Of a DNA stretch of 64,000 bases, positions 1-9,558 are shown in pieces. The stretch covers positions 1 through 64,000 of the forward strand of contig CAJOIU010000002.1 in assembly GCA_905234855.1 (NCBI GenBank), written 5' to 3'. How positions within the stretch are numbered: the first letter of the stretch is position 1; each line of letters starts with the position of its first letter. The notes below the pieces were generated by a model, which worked only from the letters and a program-made list of their open reading frames with translations, searched no databases and had not been told where the DNA came from. A program made the position numbers and the translations under genes. This stretch comes from an uncultured Oscillospiraceae bacterium. Lineage in GTDB: Bacteria; Bacillota; Clostridia; Oscillospirales; Oscillospiraceae.

Positions 1-1275
1 CTGCACAAGGTCCTGCTCCCAGAGCTTCTGAAGGCTCATGAGGATGCCGAGCTTCGCGTGGTACCATGTCAGCCCGCCTTGGAAATAGACCGCATACGGC
101 TCGCGCATCGGCCCGTCCGCGGAAAGCTCTATGGACGACCCCTGCACGAAAGCGCCCGCCGCCATGACGACCTCCGCGTCATAGCCCGGCATCGCCCATG
201 GAATGGGGGTGACATAGCTGTCCACCGGCGCGGCGGCTTGGATGCCGAGGCAGAAGGCCAGCATCCGCTCCGGCGAGCCGAGTTCTACGGCTTGGATGAT
301 ATCGTGCCGCGGCTCCGCGGCATTCGGCACGCAGCGGAAGCCCAGCCGCTCATAGATATTCGCGGCGAACACCGCACCCTTGAGCGCGCCCGCCACCACC
401 GTGGGCGCAAGGAAAAAGCCCTGAAACATCGCGGGGAGCTGGCCGAGGTTCGCACCGACCTCCTGCCCGAGGCCGGGGGCGGAAAGGCGATACGCGCAGT
501 TTTCGACGCAGGCGCGTGTGCCGCAGATATATCCGCCCACGGCGGCAAGACCGCCGCCGGGATTTTTGATGAGCGAGCCTACGATCATATCCGCGCCAAC
601 GTCGGACGGCTCGGTTATCTCCACAAACTCGCCGTAGCAGTTGTCCACCATGCAGATCACGTCCGGCTTCACGGACTTGCAGAAGGCGATCAGCTCGCCA
701 ATCTGCGCCACGGAAAAGGACGGGCGTGTGGCATAGCCCTTGGAGCGCTGGATAGTGATGAGCTTCGTTTTCTCGTTTATGGCGGCGCGGATAGCGTCGT
801 AATCGAAGCTGCCGTCCGGCTTAAGCTCCGCCTGTCGGTAGGTCACGCCGTATTCCATAAGCGAGCAGCGCGACGGGCGGATGCCGATGACTTCCTCCAA
901 GGTATCGTACGGCGCGCCGACAGGGGAGAAAAGCTCGTCCCCCGGACGGAGATTCGCCGACAACGCCACGGCCAGCGCATGGGTACCGCAGGTAATCTGC
1001 GGGCGGACGAGCGCCGCCTCCGTATGGAAGCAGTCAGCATACACGCGCTCCAGCGTGTCCCGTCCCTCGTCATTATAGCCATAGCCGGTAGTCTGAGCAA
1101 AGCACGCGGCGTTCACGCGGTTTTTCCGCATGGCGGACAGCACCTTCGCTTGATTGTATTCCGCGGCGGCGTCGATGGCGTCAAACCGCTCCCGCAGGCC
1201 GGATAACACCTGCTCGCCGAAACCGCAGACCGCGGGGCTGATGCCGAGATTCTGATAAATGTCAGTCATATCCAT
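1..1275 (-). CDS. Methionine gamma-lyase-like PLP enzyme (aluminum resistance protein family), 3' end cut by window
   Basis: The frame is open for 425 codons to the window edge. It belongs to the PLP-dependent fold-type I family annotated as methionine gamma-lyase or aluminum resistance protein. The schiff-base lysine is K237 in GSLIKNPGGG, preceded by the cofactor-contacting Asp at MVDNCYGE (D211). The family is usually about 420-430 residues, so only a few C-terminal residues should be missing. The start is the ATG at 1275, with GGAGAG nine bases upstream; a second ATG lies two codons in. It follows the acyltransferase gene by 20 bp and is probably co-transcribed with it. The true substrate cannot be read from sequence; carbon-sulfur lyase activity is a family inference. 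Confidence 0.88.
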   Translation of the reverse strand, partial: MDMTDIYQNLGISPAVCGFGEQVLSGLRERFDAIDAAAEYNQAKVLSAMRKNRVNAACFAQTTGYGYNDEGRDTLERVYADCFHTEAALVRPQITCGTHALAVALSANLRPGDELFSPVGAPYDTLEEVIGIRPSRCSLMEYGVTYRQAELKPDGSFDYDAIRAAINEKTKLITIQRSKGYATRPSFSVAQIGELIAFCKSVKPDVICMVDNCYGEFVEITEPSDVGADMIVGSLIKNPGGGLAAVGGYICGTRACVENCAYRLSAPGLGQEVGANLGQLPAMFQGFFLAPTVVAGALKGAVFAANIYERLGFRCVPNAAEPRHDIIQAVELGSPERMLAFCLGIQAAAPVDSYVTPIPWAMPGYDAEVVMAAGAFVQGSSIELSADGPMREPYAVYFQGGLTWYHAKLGILMSLQKLWEQDLVQ

Positions 1276-1295
1276 GGGGGTATACTCTCCGATGA

Positions 1296-2363
1296 TTAGG
1301 ATTGCGCGGTAGCTTTTCCGCGCTGCAGCGGCGGATAGCCGAAGACCCGCCGGGCCGGATTCCACCGGGACAGCAGCAGCGTCACCGGGATGATCCATAT
1401 AAACTTGGCCGCAATGAGAATAAGCAGGCACGCCGTGTCGCTCATGCCTCCGGCAAGCAGCGGATCGGTCATGAGATACCACGGGAACACGTCCAGCTCG
1501 ATGATATGGGCGCAGAGCATGACGAGACTGTACTGCCCTAGATAAGACAGCGCCCCGCGGAGCGCGTGCGTATGCCGGTCGAGCCATTGGGAGAACAGGA
1601 TCACGGCATAGCTCGCGCAGAGGCTGCCGAAAACGTCTATGATGCCGCGGCCGATGTCGCAATGGACGAGCCAGAAGCTCTCGAACCGAACGCTGAAAGC
1701 GATCCAGATCAGCACGGCGCAGACGGCGATAAAGGCGCGAAGCTCCCGCGGAAGCGCGGCGAAGCGATCCTTTCCCTGCCGGGCGAGCCACCCGATGTAC
1801 ATATAGAGCAGGGCACAGCCGCCAGGCTGGATGCTCAGCGGGAGCTGGAAGAACCGCCGCTCCGACCATACCGACAGCGCGAAGATCCCGATCACCGCGG
1901 CGATGCGGACGGCAGGGCGCACATTCAGCAGCAGCCGCAGCAGGATCAGCCCCCAAAAGGTCGCCAGCAGAAACCACAGGGCTCCGATGCCCGGCATGAA
2001 AAACGGCCCGTTATACAGATCCCCGCCGGAGCCAAGCAGCGAGGCAAACGCCCAGCGCCGCATAACACCGAGCGTGTCCTCGCCGCCGAGGAGTCCCTCG
2101 TTGATTACGGCGGAGAGGGCAATGATCGCAGCGCATGTCACAACATACGGCACAAGCAGTGTCCGTGCCTTCCGGCGGATAAAGACGCCGGGGGATTGAC
2201 TTGCGCTGAGGAAAAACCCGCTCAGGAGATAAAACACGGGCACATGGAACGGAAACACGACGCGCGCGATACTCATGCGGCCCAGATGACCGATCACGAT
2301 GCACAGCATCGCAATGCCGCGGGCTATATACGGATAGGTCAGTCTCTCGCCGCTGTTTTGCAT
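1296..2363 (-). CDS. Acyltransferase 3 family membrane protein
   Basis: The 355-residue protein is almost entirely hydrophobic, with about ten predicted membrane helices. It has the family hallmark near the N-terminus: an Arg-Gly segment (YIARGIAMLCIVIGHL) in which the histidine is the expected catalytic residue, followed by the VPVFYLLSGFF motif. Such enzymes move acyl groups (often acetyl) onto envelope sugars or polymers. The ATG at 2363 was preferred over a longer frame because a GAGGAGGA Shine-Dalgarno sits just upstream and the extra N-terminal sequence looks non-coding. The acceptor molecule is unknown. Its partner gene downstream is the PLP enzyme, which gives no clue to the acceptor. 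Confidence 0.85.
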   Translation of the reverse strand: MQNSGERLTYPYIARGIAMLCIVIGHLGRMSIARVVFPFHVPVFYLLSGFFLSASQSPGVFIRRKARTLLVPYVVTCAAIIALSAVINEGLLGGEDTLGVMRRWAFASLLGSGGDLYNGPFFMPGIGALWFLLATFWGLILLRLLLNVRPAVRIAAVIGIFALSVWSERRFFQLPLSIQPGGCALLYMYIGWLARQGKDRFAALPRELRAFIAVCAVLIWIAFSVRFESFWLVHCDIGRGIIDVFGSLCASYAVILFSQWLDRHTHALRGALSYLGQYSLVMLCAHIIELDVFPWYLMTDPLLAGGMSDTACLLILIAAKFIWIIPVTLLLSRWNPARRVFGYPPLQRGKATAQS

Positions 2364-2439
2364 GGGATGCTCCTCCTCGCGCTTCGCCGCGATTTTTCCT
2401 ATCATACCACATCGGGAAAGGAAAGGCCAGTTTTCCCAT

Positions 2440-2466
2440 AAAAAAACACCGCGGCCTTTGCCGCGG
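2440..2466 (-). terminator. Intrinsic terminator after spoIIID
   Basis: On the minus strand a CCGCGGC/GCCGCGG stem with a four-base loop (2449-2466) is followed by TG and a run of seven T. It lies directly after the spoIIID stop and before the acyltransferase gene, so that gene probably needs its own promoter. Confidence 0.85.
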
Positions 2467-2483
2467 CGCATGGGATGGATCCG

Positions 2484-2732
2484 TTATTCGCCCTTGTATT
2501 TCTTTCTGGTCGCCTCGCCGCCCCGCAGATGACGCTCCGCCTTGTTCTGCTCCAGCACGACCCGCGCCTGCGCATACAGCGGGCGGCTGATATATCGAAG
2601 CCGCTCGGCAAGATCCTTATGTACGGTAGATTTCGAGATTCCGAAGCGCTTCGCGGCATCCCGCACGGTGGCGTTATTTTCGACGATATACTGCGCCAGA
2701 TCGACCGCTCTCTGAGAAATATCCTCGCGCAA
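2484..2732 (-). CDS. spoIIID: Sporulation transcriptional regulator SpoIIID
   Basis: An 82-residue DNA-binding protein closely matching the SpoIIID pattern: an N-terminal helix (QRAVDLAQYIVENNATVRD), a helix-turn-helix with the signature GISKSTVHKDLAERL, and the conserved basic tail HLRGGEATRKKYK. SpoIIID acts in the mother cell during sporulation as activator and repressor after sigma-E. I chose the TTG at 2732 because GGGAG lies nine bases upstream and this begins the protein at REDISQRA, as in the family. An in-frame ATG at 2780 would add 16 untypical residues and has Shine-Dalgarno-like bases touching the start. Its presence says the organism is, or descends from, an endospore former. Confidence 0.93.
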   Translation of the reverse strand: MREDISQRAVDLAQYIVENNATVRDAAKRFGISKSTVHKDLAERLRYISRPLYAQARVVLEQNKAERHLRGGEATRKKYKGE

Positions 2733-2847
2733 GCTCAACCACTCCCGGTTCCTTCGATGGTAGAGTCTATGCGGGGTCATCCTCCGCTTATGCCAGCCGT
2801 CCCGGGCGGGACGTCACGATTTTCCCCGGGAATACACTCGATTATGT

Positions 2848-2876
2848 TTGAAATCACGCCGGGAGTATGCTATATT
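2848..2876 (+). promoter_or_regulatory. SigA-type promoter for the MATE gene
   Basis: TTGAAA at 2848-2853 and TATATT at 2871-2876 are separated by 17 bases. Transcription would begin near 2883, giving a leader of about 30 nt to the GTG start at 2914. Confidence 0.7.
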
Positions 2877-2913
2877 AAAGAATACTGTAAAAAAACACAG
2901 AAAGAGGCGCACT

Positions 2914-4281
2914 GTGGCACAAACCGGCACGGGAAAACTGGATATGACCACCGGGTCGGAGTGGAAGCACATCCTGCTGTTTTCCCTGCCCATCATGGCC
3001 GGGAATCTGCTGCAGCAGCTCTATAACACCGTGGATGGCATCGTGGTGGGCAATTTCGTCTCCCAGAACGCGCTGGCAGCCGCCGGCACGGCAGGGACGC
3101 TGGCATTCATCTTCCTCGCCTTCGCTATCGGCTTCGGCAATGGCTCCGGCATCATGATCGCCCAGCTTTTCGGCGCGAGGCAATTCGACGAGCTGCGCGG
3201 CGCGGTTTCCACGGCGCTCATCCTTCTTGTGGGCATGGGCGCGTTTTTCTCCGTGTTCGGCTGCTCGCTCGCGCGATTCCTGCTGCATGGGCTCATGAAC
3301 GTGGCCGAGGGCGAGGTGCTCGACCTCGCGGTGACGTATTTTGCCGTCTACGCCGTCGGGTTCGTGCTGCAATTCGTGTATAACGCCGTGGCCGCCATCC
3401 TGCGCGCCGTGGGCGACAGCAAGGCGACACTGTATTTCCTGCTCGTGAGCTCCGTCATCAATCTGGTTCTCGATCTTGTCTTTGTGGTAGTGTTCCATTG
3501 GGGCATCGCGGGCGCCGCGGCGGCGACGGTGCTCTCCCAGCTTGGGAGCGCAGCGGTGAGCGTGTGGTATATGTTCAAAAAATACCCCATGTTCCGCTTC
3601 GACAAGGGCGAATTTACCTATCATCCCGATAAAGGCCGCCTCTGCCTGCGGCTCGGCATCCCCACCACCATCCAGCAGTCCATCGTGAGCTTCGGCAATG
3701 TTTTCATCCAGCGGCTCGTAAACTCCTTCGGCGAGGCCGCCATGGCTGCCTTCACCGTGGGCGTGCGCATGGAGGGCTATCTTTTCGTCCCCGCCGTCGG
3801 CTTGAGCGTCGGTGTTTCCACCTTCACGGCACAGAACATCGGCGCGGGTCGGCTCGACCGTGTGAAGCGCGGCAGCCGCGCCGCCGTTGTCATCACGCTT
3901 ATCATCGCGTTCACGCTGGAGATCCTCTCCTATGCCTTTGCCGGCGTCATATCGTCGCTCTTCGGCGTGGAAGGCGATGCCTATACGTTGAGCGTCTCCT
4001 ATGTCCGCTTCCTCGCGTTTTTCTTCTGGCTGTTTGCGGTGTATATCGTCTACTCCGGCTTGCTGCAGGGCGCGGGCGACGTGATGTATTCGATGGCTGG
4101 CTCCCTCGTGTCCCTTGCCATCCGCGTGATCCTCTCGTACGTTTTGGTGTATTCCTTCGGGGTGGATTTTTCCGCCGTATGGAAGGCTATGCCCGTCGGC
4201 TGGGTATTCTGCCTCGCGCTGGCCCTTGGCCGGTATCTCTCCGGCGGCTGGAAGGAGAAAGGGATCGTAAAGCATGGATAA
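2914..4281 (+). CDS. MATE family efflux transporter
   Basis: A 455-residue multidrug and toxin extrusion-type protein with about twelve membrane helices in two related halves. The opening SEWKHILLFSLPIMAGNLLQ and the QLYNTVDGIVVG motif are diagnostic of the NorM/DinF-like MATE branch, which exports cationic compounds using Na+ or H+ gradients. I chose the GTG at 2914 because AGAGG lies six bases upstream. An in-frame ATG at 2848 sits on the -35 element of the promoter and would add a basic, unlikely leader. The gene overlaps the next one (yfbR) by 8 bp, indicating translational coupling. Substrate is unknown. Confidence 0.92.
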   Translation: MAQTGTGKLDMTTGSEWKHILLFSLPIMAGNLLQQLYNTVDGIVVGNFVSQNALAAAGTAGTLAFIFLAFAIGFGNGSGIMIAQLFGARQFDELRGAVSTALILLVGMGAFFSVFGCSLARFLLHGLMNVAEGEVLDLAVTYFAVYAVGFVLQFVYNAVAAILRAVGDSKATLYFLLVSSVINLVLDLVFVVVFHWGIAGAAAATVLSQLGSAAVSVWYMFKKYPMFRFDKGEFTYHPDKGRLCLRLGIPTTIQQSIVSFGNVFIQRLVNSFGEAAMAAFTVGVRMEGYLFVPAVGLSVGVSTFTAQNIGAGRLDRVKRGSRAAVVITLIIAFTLEILSYAFAGVISSLFGVEGDAYTLSVSYVRFLAFFFWLFAVYIVYSGLLQGAGDVMYSMAGSLVSLAIRVILSYVLVYSFGVDFSAVWKAMPVGWVFCLALALGRYLSGGWKEKGIVKHG

Positions 4282-4882
4282 TTTCTACGCTCTCATCGCC
4301 CGCATGAAAAACATCGGCCGCTGGGCGCTGATGCGCTCGGTCATGCCGGAAAACGTGCAGGAGCACAGCCATATGGTGGCCGTGCTGGCACATGCCCTCG
4401 CCGTCATCCGGCGGGACGTGTTCGGTCAGCCGTGCGACCCGAATGCTGCGGCCGCGGCTGCACTCTTTCACGACGCCTCGGAGATCCTCACCGGCGATCT
4501 TCCCACGCCGATCAAATACAACAACCCCGAGATCATGGCCGCCTACCGGCAGGTGGAGGCCGCCGCCTCGGAGAAGCTTCTCGACATGCTGCCGGAGGCG
4601 CTGCGCCCTGCCTATGCGCCGCTTCTCACGGCGCAGGACGAGGAAACGCGCCGCATCGTCAAGGCGGCGGACAAGCTCTCGGCCTACATCAAATGCATCG
4701 AGGAGCGCCGCGCCGGAAACGACGAATTCCGCCGTGCCGAGCAAAAATCCCTCGACACCCTCCGCGCCTATGCCATGCCGGAGGTCGATTATTTTCTTGA
4801 AACCTTCATTCCCGCCTTCGACCGAACGCTGGATGAACAGGGAACGATGGACTATGCCGAGCCTGTAAAGCCCGGCACATAA
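4274..4882 (+). CDS. yfbR: 5'-deoxynucleotidase, HD domain (YfbR family)
   Basis: A 202-residue HD-superfamily phosphohydrolase. The metal ligands appear as VQEHSHMVA and LFHDASE, followed by LTGDLPTPIKYNNPEI, which is nearly the E. coli YfbR motif. YfbR removes the 5' phosphate from dNMPs in pyrimidine deoxynucleotide turnover. The conserved KAADKLSAYIKCIEE helix supplies the second Asp. The ATG at 4274 overlaps the MATE stop by 8 bp, and 36 bp separate it from glyS, so the three probably form one transcript. The functional link between the pump and the nucleotidase is not evident. Confidence 0.93.
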   Translation: MDNFYALIARMKNIGRWALMRSVMPENVQEHSHMVAVLAHALAVIRRDVFGQPCDPNAAAAAALFHDASEILTGDLPTPIKYNNPEIMAAYRQVEAAASEKLLDMLPEALRPAYAPLLTAQDEETRRIVKAADKLSAYIKCIEERRAGNDEFRRAEQKSLDTLRAYAMPEVDYFLETFIPAFDRTLDEQGTMDYAEPVKPGT

Positions 4883-4918
4883 CTTCATAATCCAAAATCC
4901 AAAAGGAGTTTAACTATT

Positions 4919-6355
4919 ATGCGTATGCGTGCTCAGGACAAGACGATGGAGAAGATCAAGGCGCTGTGCCAGAACCGGGGCTTCATCTTTGCCGGCTCCG
5001 AGATCTACGGCGGCCTTGCCAACTCGTGGGACTACGGCCCTCTCGGCGTTCTCATGAAGCGGAACGTCAAGAACGCTTGGTGGAAGAAATTCGTGCAGGA
5101 ATGCCCCTATAACGTCGGCCTCGATGCCGGCATCCTCATGAATCCCCGCGTATGGGAGGCCTCCGGCCACGTCACGAACTTCAACGATCCCCTCATCGAC
5201 TGCAAGGGCTGCAAGCGCCGCCACCGCGCCGATAAGCTTATTGAGGAATGGGCGCTCGCGGAGGCCGTCGAGGTGAACGTGGAGGCCATGACAAACGACG
5301 AAATGGTGGCCTATATCCGGGAGAAGAGCATCCCCTGCCCCGGCTGCGGCGTATGCAATTTCTCCGATATCAAGAAGTTCAACCTCATGTTCAAGACCCA
5401 TCAGGGCGTCACACAGGAGAGCGGTACGGACGTGTACCTTCGCCCCGAAACGGCGCAGGGCATCTTCGTGGACTACAAAAACGTCCTGCGCACCACCCGC
5501 AAGAAGATCCCCTTCGGCATCTGCCAGATCGGCAAATCCTTCCGCAATGAGATCACGCCGGGCAACTTCACCTTCCGCATCCTTGAGTTCGAGCAGATGG
5601 AGCTGGAGTTCTTCTGTGAGCCGGACACCGACCTTGAGTGGTTCCAGTATTGGCGCACCTTCTGCCATGAATGGCTGCTGGGTCTCGGCATGACGGACGA
5701 GTATCTTCGTCTGCGCGACCATACCCCCGAAGAGCTGAGCTTCTATTCCAAGGCCACCACGGACTTCGAATATCTCTTCCCCTTCGGCTGGGGCGAGCTG
5801 TGGGGCATCGCCGACCGAACGAATTACGACCTCACCCAGCATCAGACCTTCTCCGGCGAGAAGATGGAATATAAGGAAGAGGGCATGGCCGAGGGCTATA
5901 TCCCCTATGTCATCGAGCCGTCCCTCGGCGCCGACCGCGCCATGCTGGCCTTCCTCGTGGACGCCTATGACGAGGAGCAGGTAGGCGTGGATAAGAAGGG
6001 CAACCCCGACATCCGCACCGTGCTGCATCTGCATCCGGCGCTGGCGCCCTATAAGGTCGCCGTGCTGCCGCTGTCCAAGAAGGAGATCCTCACCGGCCCC
6101 GCCAAGGAGCTTTACGCCGAGCTGAGCCGTGAGTTTTCCTGCGACTACGACGAGACCGGCTCCATCGGCAAGCGCTATCGCCGCGAGGACGAGATCGGCA
6201 CGCCCTTCTGTGTGACCTTCGATTTCCAGACCGTGGGCGACGGAACCATCCCCGCCGACAACTGTGTCACCGTCCGCGAGCGCGACAGCATGGAGCAGGT
6301 GCGCATCCCCATCAGCGAGGTCGCGGCCTATATCGCCGAGCGGGTGAAATACTGA
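4919..6355 (+). CDS. glyS: Glycyl-tRNA synthetase (dimeric, class II)
   Basis: A 478-residue class II synthetase of the single-chain type (sometimes called glyQS), distinct from the alpha/beta tetrameric form. It opens with the characteristic [23 protein letters not shown]. The zinc-binding insertion has CKGCKRR and CPGCGVCNF; motif 2 is in [26 protein letters not shown]; motif 3 in [13 protein letters not shown]. The C-terminal anticodon domain ends at AERVKY. AAGGAGT precedes the ATG by nine bases. The 36-bp gap upstream leaves no room for a T-box, so glycine-responsive control of this transcript would have to act elsewhere. Confidence 0.97.
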   Translation: MRMRAQDKTMEKIKALCQNRGFIFAGSEIYGGLANSWDYGPLGVLMKRNVKNAWWKKFVQECPYNVGLDAGILMNPRVWEASGHVTNFNDPLIDCKGCKRRHRADKLIEEWALAEAVEVNVEAMTNDEMVAYIREKSIPCPGCGVCNFSDIKKFNLMFKTHQGVTQESGTDVYLRPETAQGIFVDYKNVLRTTRKKIPFGICQIGKSFRNEITPGNFTFRILEFEQMELEFFCEPDTDLEWFQYWRTFCHEWLLGLGMTDEYLRLRDHTPEELSFYSKATTDFEYLFPFGWGELWGIADRTNYDLTQHQTFSGEKMEYKEEGMAEGYIPYVIEPSLGADRAMLAFLVDAYDEEQVGVDKKGNPDIRTVLHLHPALAPYKVAVLPLSKKEILTGPAKELYAELSREFSCDYDETGSIGKRYRREDEIGTPFCVTFDFQTVGDGTIPADNCVTVRERDSMEQVRIPISEVAAYIAERVKY

Positions 6356-6356
6356 G

Positions 6357-6734
6357 TTGGACGGAAAAAACGCGCCGGAATCCCGGCCGCAGGAGACCGC
6401 GGGGCAGCAGTTTGTGCAACGCATCCGCCCCGCGGGGTGCATCCTGTTTCTCGCGCTCGCCGTCCTCGTTACGGTGATCTGCCTGACGAACGGACGCGAT
6501 CCCATTCCGGGCTACACGCCGCCGGAGACGACGGAATACTACGCCACGCATCCCGAGGCGCTGATCGGGGAGCTGGAGGAAAACGTTTTTCCTGCCCTGC
6601 CGGATTATGAGCTGACCTCCGCTATGACGGGCGATACCGTCACCGTTATCGTGGAGAGTGGGAATTTTGCCGCTGCACGGGCGGCGATCCTGCGATATTT
6701 TGATGCGTCGCTCCTGCTGTTTGAGCGGGGCTAG
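6357..6734 (+). CDS. Small single-pass membrane protein, function unknown
   Basis: A 125-residue protein starting at TTG immediately after the glyS stop (no other in-frame start exists before the middle of the frame). Residues about 27-44 (CILFLALAVLVTVICLT) form one membrane segment; the rest is a short periplasm-facing-type domain of mixed alpha/beta character with FPALPDYELTSAMTGDTVTVIVES. I do not recognise the family. It is followed 16 bp later by a metal-binding lipoprotein gene, so the two may work together at the membrane. The weak Shine-Dalgarno and rare start suggest low or coupled translation. Confidence 0.65.
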   Translation: MDGKNAPESRPQETAGQQFVQRIRPAGCILFLALAVLVTVICLTNGRDPIPGYTPPETTEYYATHPEALIGELEENVFPALPDYELTSAMTGDTVTVIVESGNFAAARAAILRYFDASLLLFERG

Positions 6735-6750
6735 GCAGGGAGGCGGTGCC

Positions 6751-7719
6751 ATGAAAAGAATCATAGCGATCCTGCTCTGTCTGCTGCTGTTATCCGCCCT
6801 GCTTCCCGCCTGCGGATCGCCTGCCGCACAGAAGAGCGCCGGCTCCCTGAGCATTGTGACCGCGATCTTCCCCGTATACGACTGGACAAGGGAGATATTG
6901 GGCGATACAGGCAGCGCGGAGCTGACGCTCCTGCTGGACAGCGGCGTCGATCTCCATAGCTTCCAGCCCTCCGCGGGAGATATCCTCCAGATCTCGGCCT
7001 GCGACCTTTTCATCTACGTCGGCGGCGAGTCCGACGCATGGGTCGCGGACGCGCTGGCGGAATCCCCGAACGTTGACCGCATCGACATCGATCTCATGAC
7101 GGCGCTGGGCGACGGCGCGAAGGAGGAACAGCTCGTCGAAGGCATGGAGCCGGATGATGAGGGCGAAGAGGGCGAGACCGAATACGACGAGCATATCTGG
7201 CTGTCCCTCCGCAATGCCGAGGCGCTGTGCGCCGTCATCGCGGACGCGCTGGCGGAGCTCGATCCCGCAAACGCCGAGACGTACGAGGCCAACGCTGCCG
7301 CCTATACCGCGAAGCTGGAAGCGTTGGACGGAGCATATGCCGACGCAGTAAACGCCGCGGCCTATGATACCGTTCTGTTCGGCGACCGCTTCCCCTTCCG
7401 CTATATGACGGACGATTACGGCCTGACCTATTACGCCGCCTTCGCGGGCTGCTCCGCGGAAACGGAAGCCAGCTTTGATACGGTCATCTTTCTGGCGGAT
7501 AAGGTCGATGTGTTGGGCTTGCCCGCCGTTCTGACCATTGAGGGAACGGATCACCGCATTGCGGAGACCGTCGTGCAGAACACCGCCTCCAAGGATCAGC
7601 CGATCCTTACCATGGATTCCATGCAGGGCACCACAGAACAGGACGCCGAAGCCGGCGCGACCTACCTCGGCATCATGGAGAAAAACCTCGCCGTTTTGAA
7701 GCAGGCGCTGAACGGATAA
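6751..7719 (+). CDS. Zinc/manganese ABC transporter substrate-binding lipoprotein (ZnuA/AdcA family)
   Basis: The 322-residue precursor has a lipoprotein signal ending in LLPAC. It is a cluster A-I (ZnuA-like) metal-binding protein: metal-ligand histidines are visible in VDLHSFQPSAGD and EYDEHIWLSL, and the hinge helix and AETVVQNT region follow. Two oddities stand out. The flexible loop before the second histidine is acidic (EPDDEGEEGETEYDE), not histidine-rich as in classical ZnuA. The third histidine position appears as FGDRFPFRYM, with Asp in its place. No ABC ATPase or permease gene lies in this window, so it is an orphan here. The ATG has GGGAGG upstream. Confidence 0.87.
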   Translation: MKRIIAILLCLLLLSALLPACGSPAAQKSAGSLSIVTAIFPVYDWTREILGDTGSAELTLLLDSGVDLHSFQPSAGDILQISACDLFIYVGGESDAWVADALAESPNVDRIDIDLMTALGDGAKEEQLVEGMEPDDEGEEGETEYDEHIWLSLRNAEALCAVIADALAELDPANAETYEANAAAYTAKLEALDGAYADAVNAAAYDTVLFGDRFPFRYMTDDYGLTYYAAFAGCSAETEASFDTVIFLADKVDVLGLPAVLTIEGTDHRIAETVVQNTASKDQPILTMDSMQGTTEQDAEAGATYLGIMEKNLAVLKQALNG

Positions 7720-7737
7720 TGCAATCGAACAAAGCAC

Positions 7738-7770
7738 AGCAGCCCGCCGGAATCATTCCGACAGGCTGCT
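7738..7770. terminator. Bidirectional terminator between convergent znuA-like gene and rny
   Basis: AGCAGCC and GGCTGCT (7738-7744, 7764-7770) flank an inner CGGAAT/ATTCCG hairpin. On the plus strand TTTCTTATTT follows; the minus strand has a weaker T-rich tract. Confidence 0.7.
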
Positions 7771-7785
7771 TTCTTATTTGTGATT

Positions 7786-9327
7786 TTATTTCGCGTATTC
7801 GATGGCCTTTGTCTCCCGCAGGACGTGAACCTTGATCTGACCGGGGTAGGTCAGCTCCTCCTCGATCTTCTTGGCTATATCCCGCGCCAGCAGGGTCATC
7901 TGATCCTCGCTGACTTGCTCGGGCTTCACCATGACACGGATCTCGCGTCCGGCTTGGATCGCATAGCAGGATTCGATGCCCGGGAAGGACATGGAGACCT
8001 CCTCCAGCTTTTCGAGGCGCTTGACATAGTTTTCGATGTTCTCGCGCCGCGCGCCGGGGCGGCCGGCGGAGATAGCGTCCGCCGCCTGCACGATGCAGGC
8101 CACCACGGTCTGCGGCTCCACGTCGCCGTGATGGGCGGCGATAGCGTGAATGACGGCCTCGGATTCCTTATATTTCTTGGCAATATCCACGCCGATGGTG
8201 ACATGGCTTCCCTCGACCTCATGGTCGATGCTTTTGCCGATATCGTGCAGGAGACCTGCGCGCTTGGCCGTGGCGACGTCCGCGCCAAGCTCCGCGGCGA
8301 TGAGCCCCGCGATATGCGCGACCTCGATGGAGTGATTGAGGACGTTCTGCCCGTAGCTCGTGCGGTATTTCTGGCGGCCGAGGAGCTTGATGAGCTCCGG
8401 GTGCAGGCCATGCACGCCCGTTTCGAAAACGGCGCGCTCGCCCTCGGCCTTGATGGTGTTGTTGACCTCCTTTTGGGCCTTCGCCACCATCTCCTCGATG
8501 CGGGCGGGATGGATACGCCCATCGGCGATAAGCTTTTCAAGCGCGAGCCGCGCTACCTCCCGCCGGACGGGATCAAAGCTCGAGACCGTGATAGCCTCCG
8601 GCGTGTCGTCGATAATGAGATCGACGCCGGTGAGAGTCTCGATGGAGCGGATGTTCCGACCCTCTCGGCCGATGATGCGGCCTTTCATCTCATCGTTCGG
8701 GAGGCTCACGACGGATACCGTGACCTCGCTGGCATGGTCGGCGGCGCAGCGCTGGATGGCCAGCGTGATGATCTCGCGGGCGCGCTCGTCCGCCTCCTCC
8801 TTGAACTGCGCTTCGATCTCGCGCAGCTTGACGGCCTGCTCGTGGGTAACTTCGCTGGCCAGAGAGTCGATAAGAAGCGCCTTTGCCTCCTCGGCGGAAT
8901 AGCCGGAGATGCGTTCGAGCACCTCAAGCTGGGAATTTTTGAGCTTCTGGACCTCTTCCTGCTGCTGCTCGATCTCGGAGATCTTCTTCGTCAGAAGCTC
9001 GTTTTTGCGATCGATCGCGTCGGTTTTCTTGTCAAGATGCTCTTCCTTCTGCTGGAGCCGATGCTCCTGTTTGGAGAGCTCGGCTCTCCGTTCCTTCACC
9101 TCGCGCTCGTATTCCGAGCGGCTTTTGTGTATTTCTTCTTTTGCCTCCACGAGAGCCTCGCGTTTCTTGCTCTCCGCGGACTTAATGGCTTCATTGAGAA
9201 TGCGTTTCGCTTCTTCCTCTGCTGAGCCGATCTCACGCTCACCCACATTCTTGCGGTACAGGCTGCCGACGGGGAAGCCGACGGCAAAGGCCAGCAGGAT
9301 CAGAACGACCGATAACCATATAGGCAT
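7786..9327 (-). CDS. rny: Ribonuclease Y
   Basis: A 513-residue membrane-anchored endoribonuclease initiating mRNA decay. In order it shows an N-terminal transmembrane helix ([17 protein letters not shown]), a long charged coiled coil (about 30-200), a KH domain with [13 protein letters not shown], and an HD domain with [10 protein letters not shown] and [12 protein letters not shown]. Length matches the family (about 515-520). The ATG at 9327 has GGGAGG 13 bases upstream; a GTG at 9342 overlaps that Shine-Dalgarno, so 9327 is preferred, but the start is not certain. The gene converges with the metal-binding lipoprotein gene. Confidence 0.97.
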   Translation of the reverse strand: MPIWLSVVLILLAFAVGFPVGSLYRKNVGEREIGSAEEEAKRILNEAIKSAESKKREALVEAKEEIHKSRSEYEREVKERRAELSKQEHRLQQKEEHLDKKTDAIDRKNELLTKKISEIEQQQEEVQKLKNSQLEVLERISGYSAEEAKALLIDSLASEVTHEQAVKLREIEAQFKEEADERAREIITLAIQRCAADHASEVTVSVVSLPNDEMKGRIIGREGRNIRSIETLTGVDLIIDDTPEAITVSSFDPVRREVARLALEKLIADGRIHPARIEEMVAKAQKEVNNTIKAEGERAVFETGVHGLHPELIKLLGRQKYRTSYGQNVLNHSIEVAHIAGLIAAELGADVATAKRAGLLHDIGKSIDHEVEGSHVTIGVDIAKKYKESEAVIHAIAAHHGDVEPQTVVACIVQAADAISAGRPGARRENIENYVKRLEKLEEVSMSFPGIESCYAIQAGREIRVMVKPEQVSEDQMTLLARDIAKKIEEELTYPGQIKVHVLRETKAIEYAK

Positions 9328-9523
9328 TATAAGTATACACACCTCCCATCATTAGAATCTCATTCGCAAACGGCGGGCATCAAGCACCCGATCCGATTTA
9401 TCAGGAACGCGGCAGGACAGATACTTACCCACGGTATCTATACTGCAACTAATTTATTTTAATTCTTCGATGTTTTTATGTCAAGCACAAAATCGCCTTG
9501 CTGAAAACTCTTTTGGAAAAGGG

Positions 9524-9552
9524 TTGACGAACCCGCTCCCCCGGGTTATAAT
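9524..9552 (+). promoter_or_regulatory. Strong SigA-type promoter of the leader RNA
   Basis: TTGACG at 9524-9529 and a perfect TATAAT at 9547-9552 with a 17-base spacer. Transcription would start near 9559, about 150 nt before the first gene. The remaining bases between this promoter and rny (9328-9523) are AT-richer than their surroundings and show no gene. Confidence 0.85.
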
Positions 9553-9558
9553 GTTATA

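Noticed and set aside
58-1206. Plus-strand open frame opposite the methionine gamma-lyase-like gene
   Set aside because: The minus strand encodes a clear PLP enzyme over the same bases; the plus frame shows no family features.
2848-2913. ATG at 2848 as MATE start
   Set aside because: It lies on the -35 element of a good promoter; GTG at 2914 has an AGAGG at six bases.
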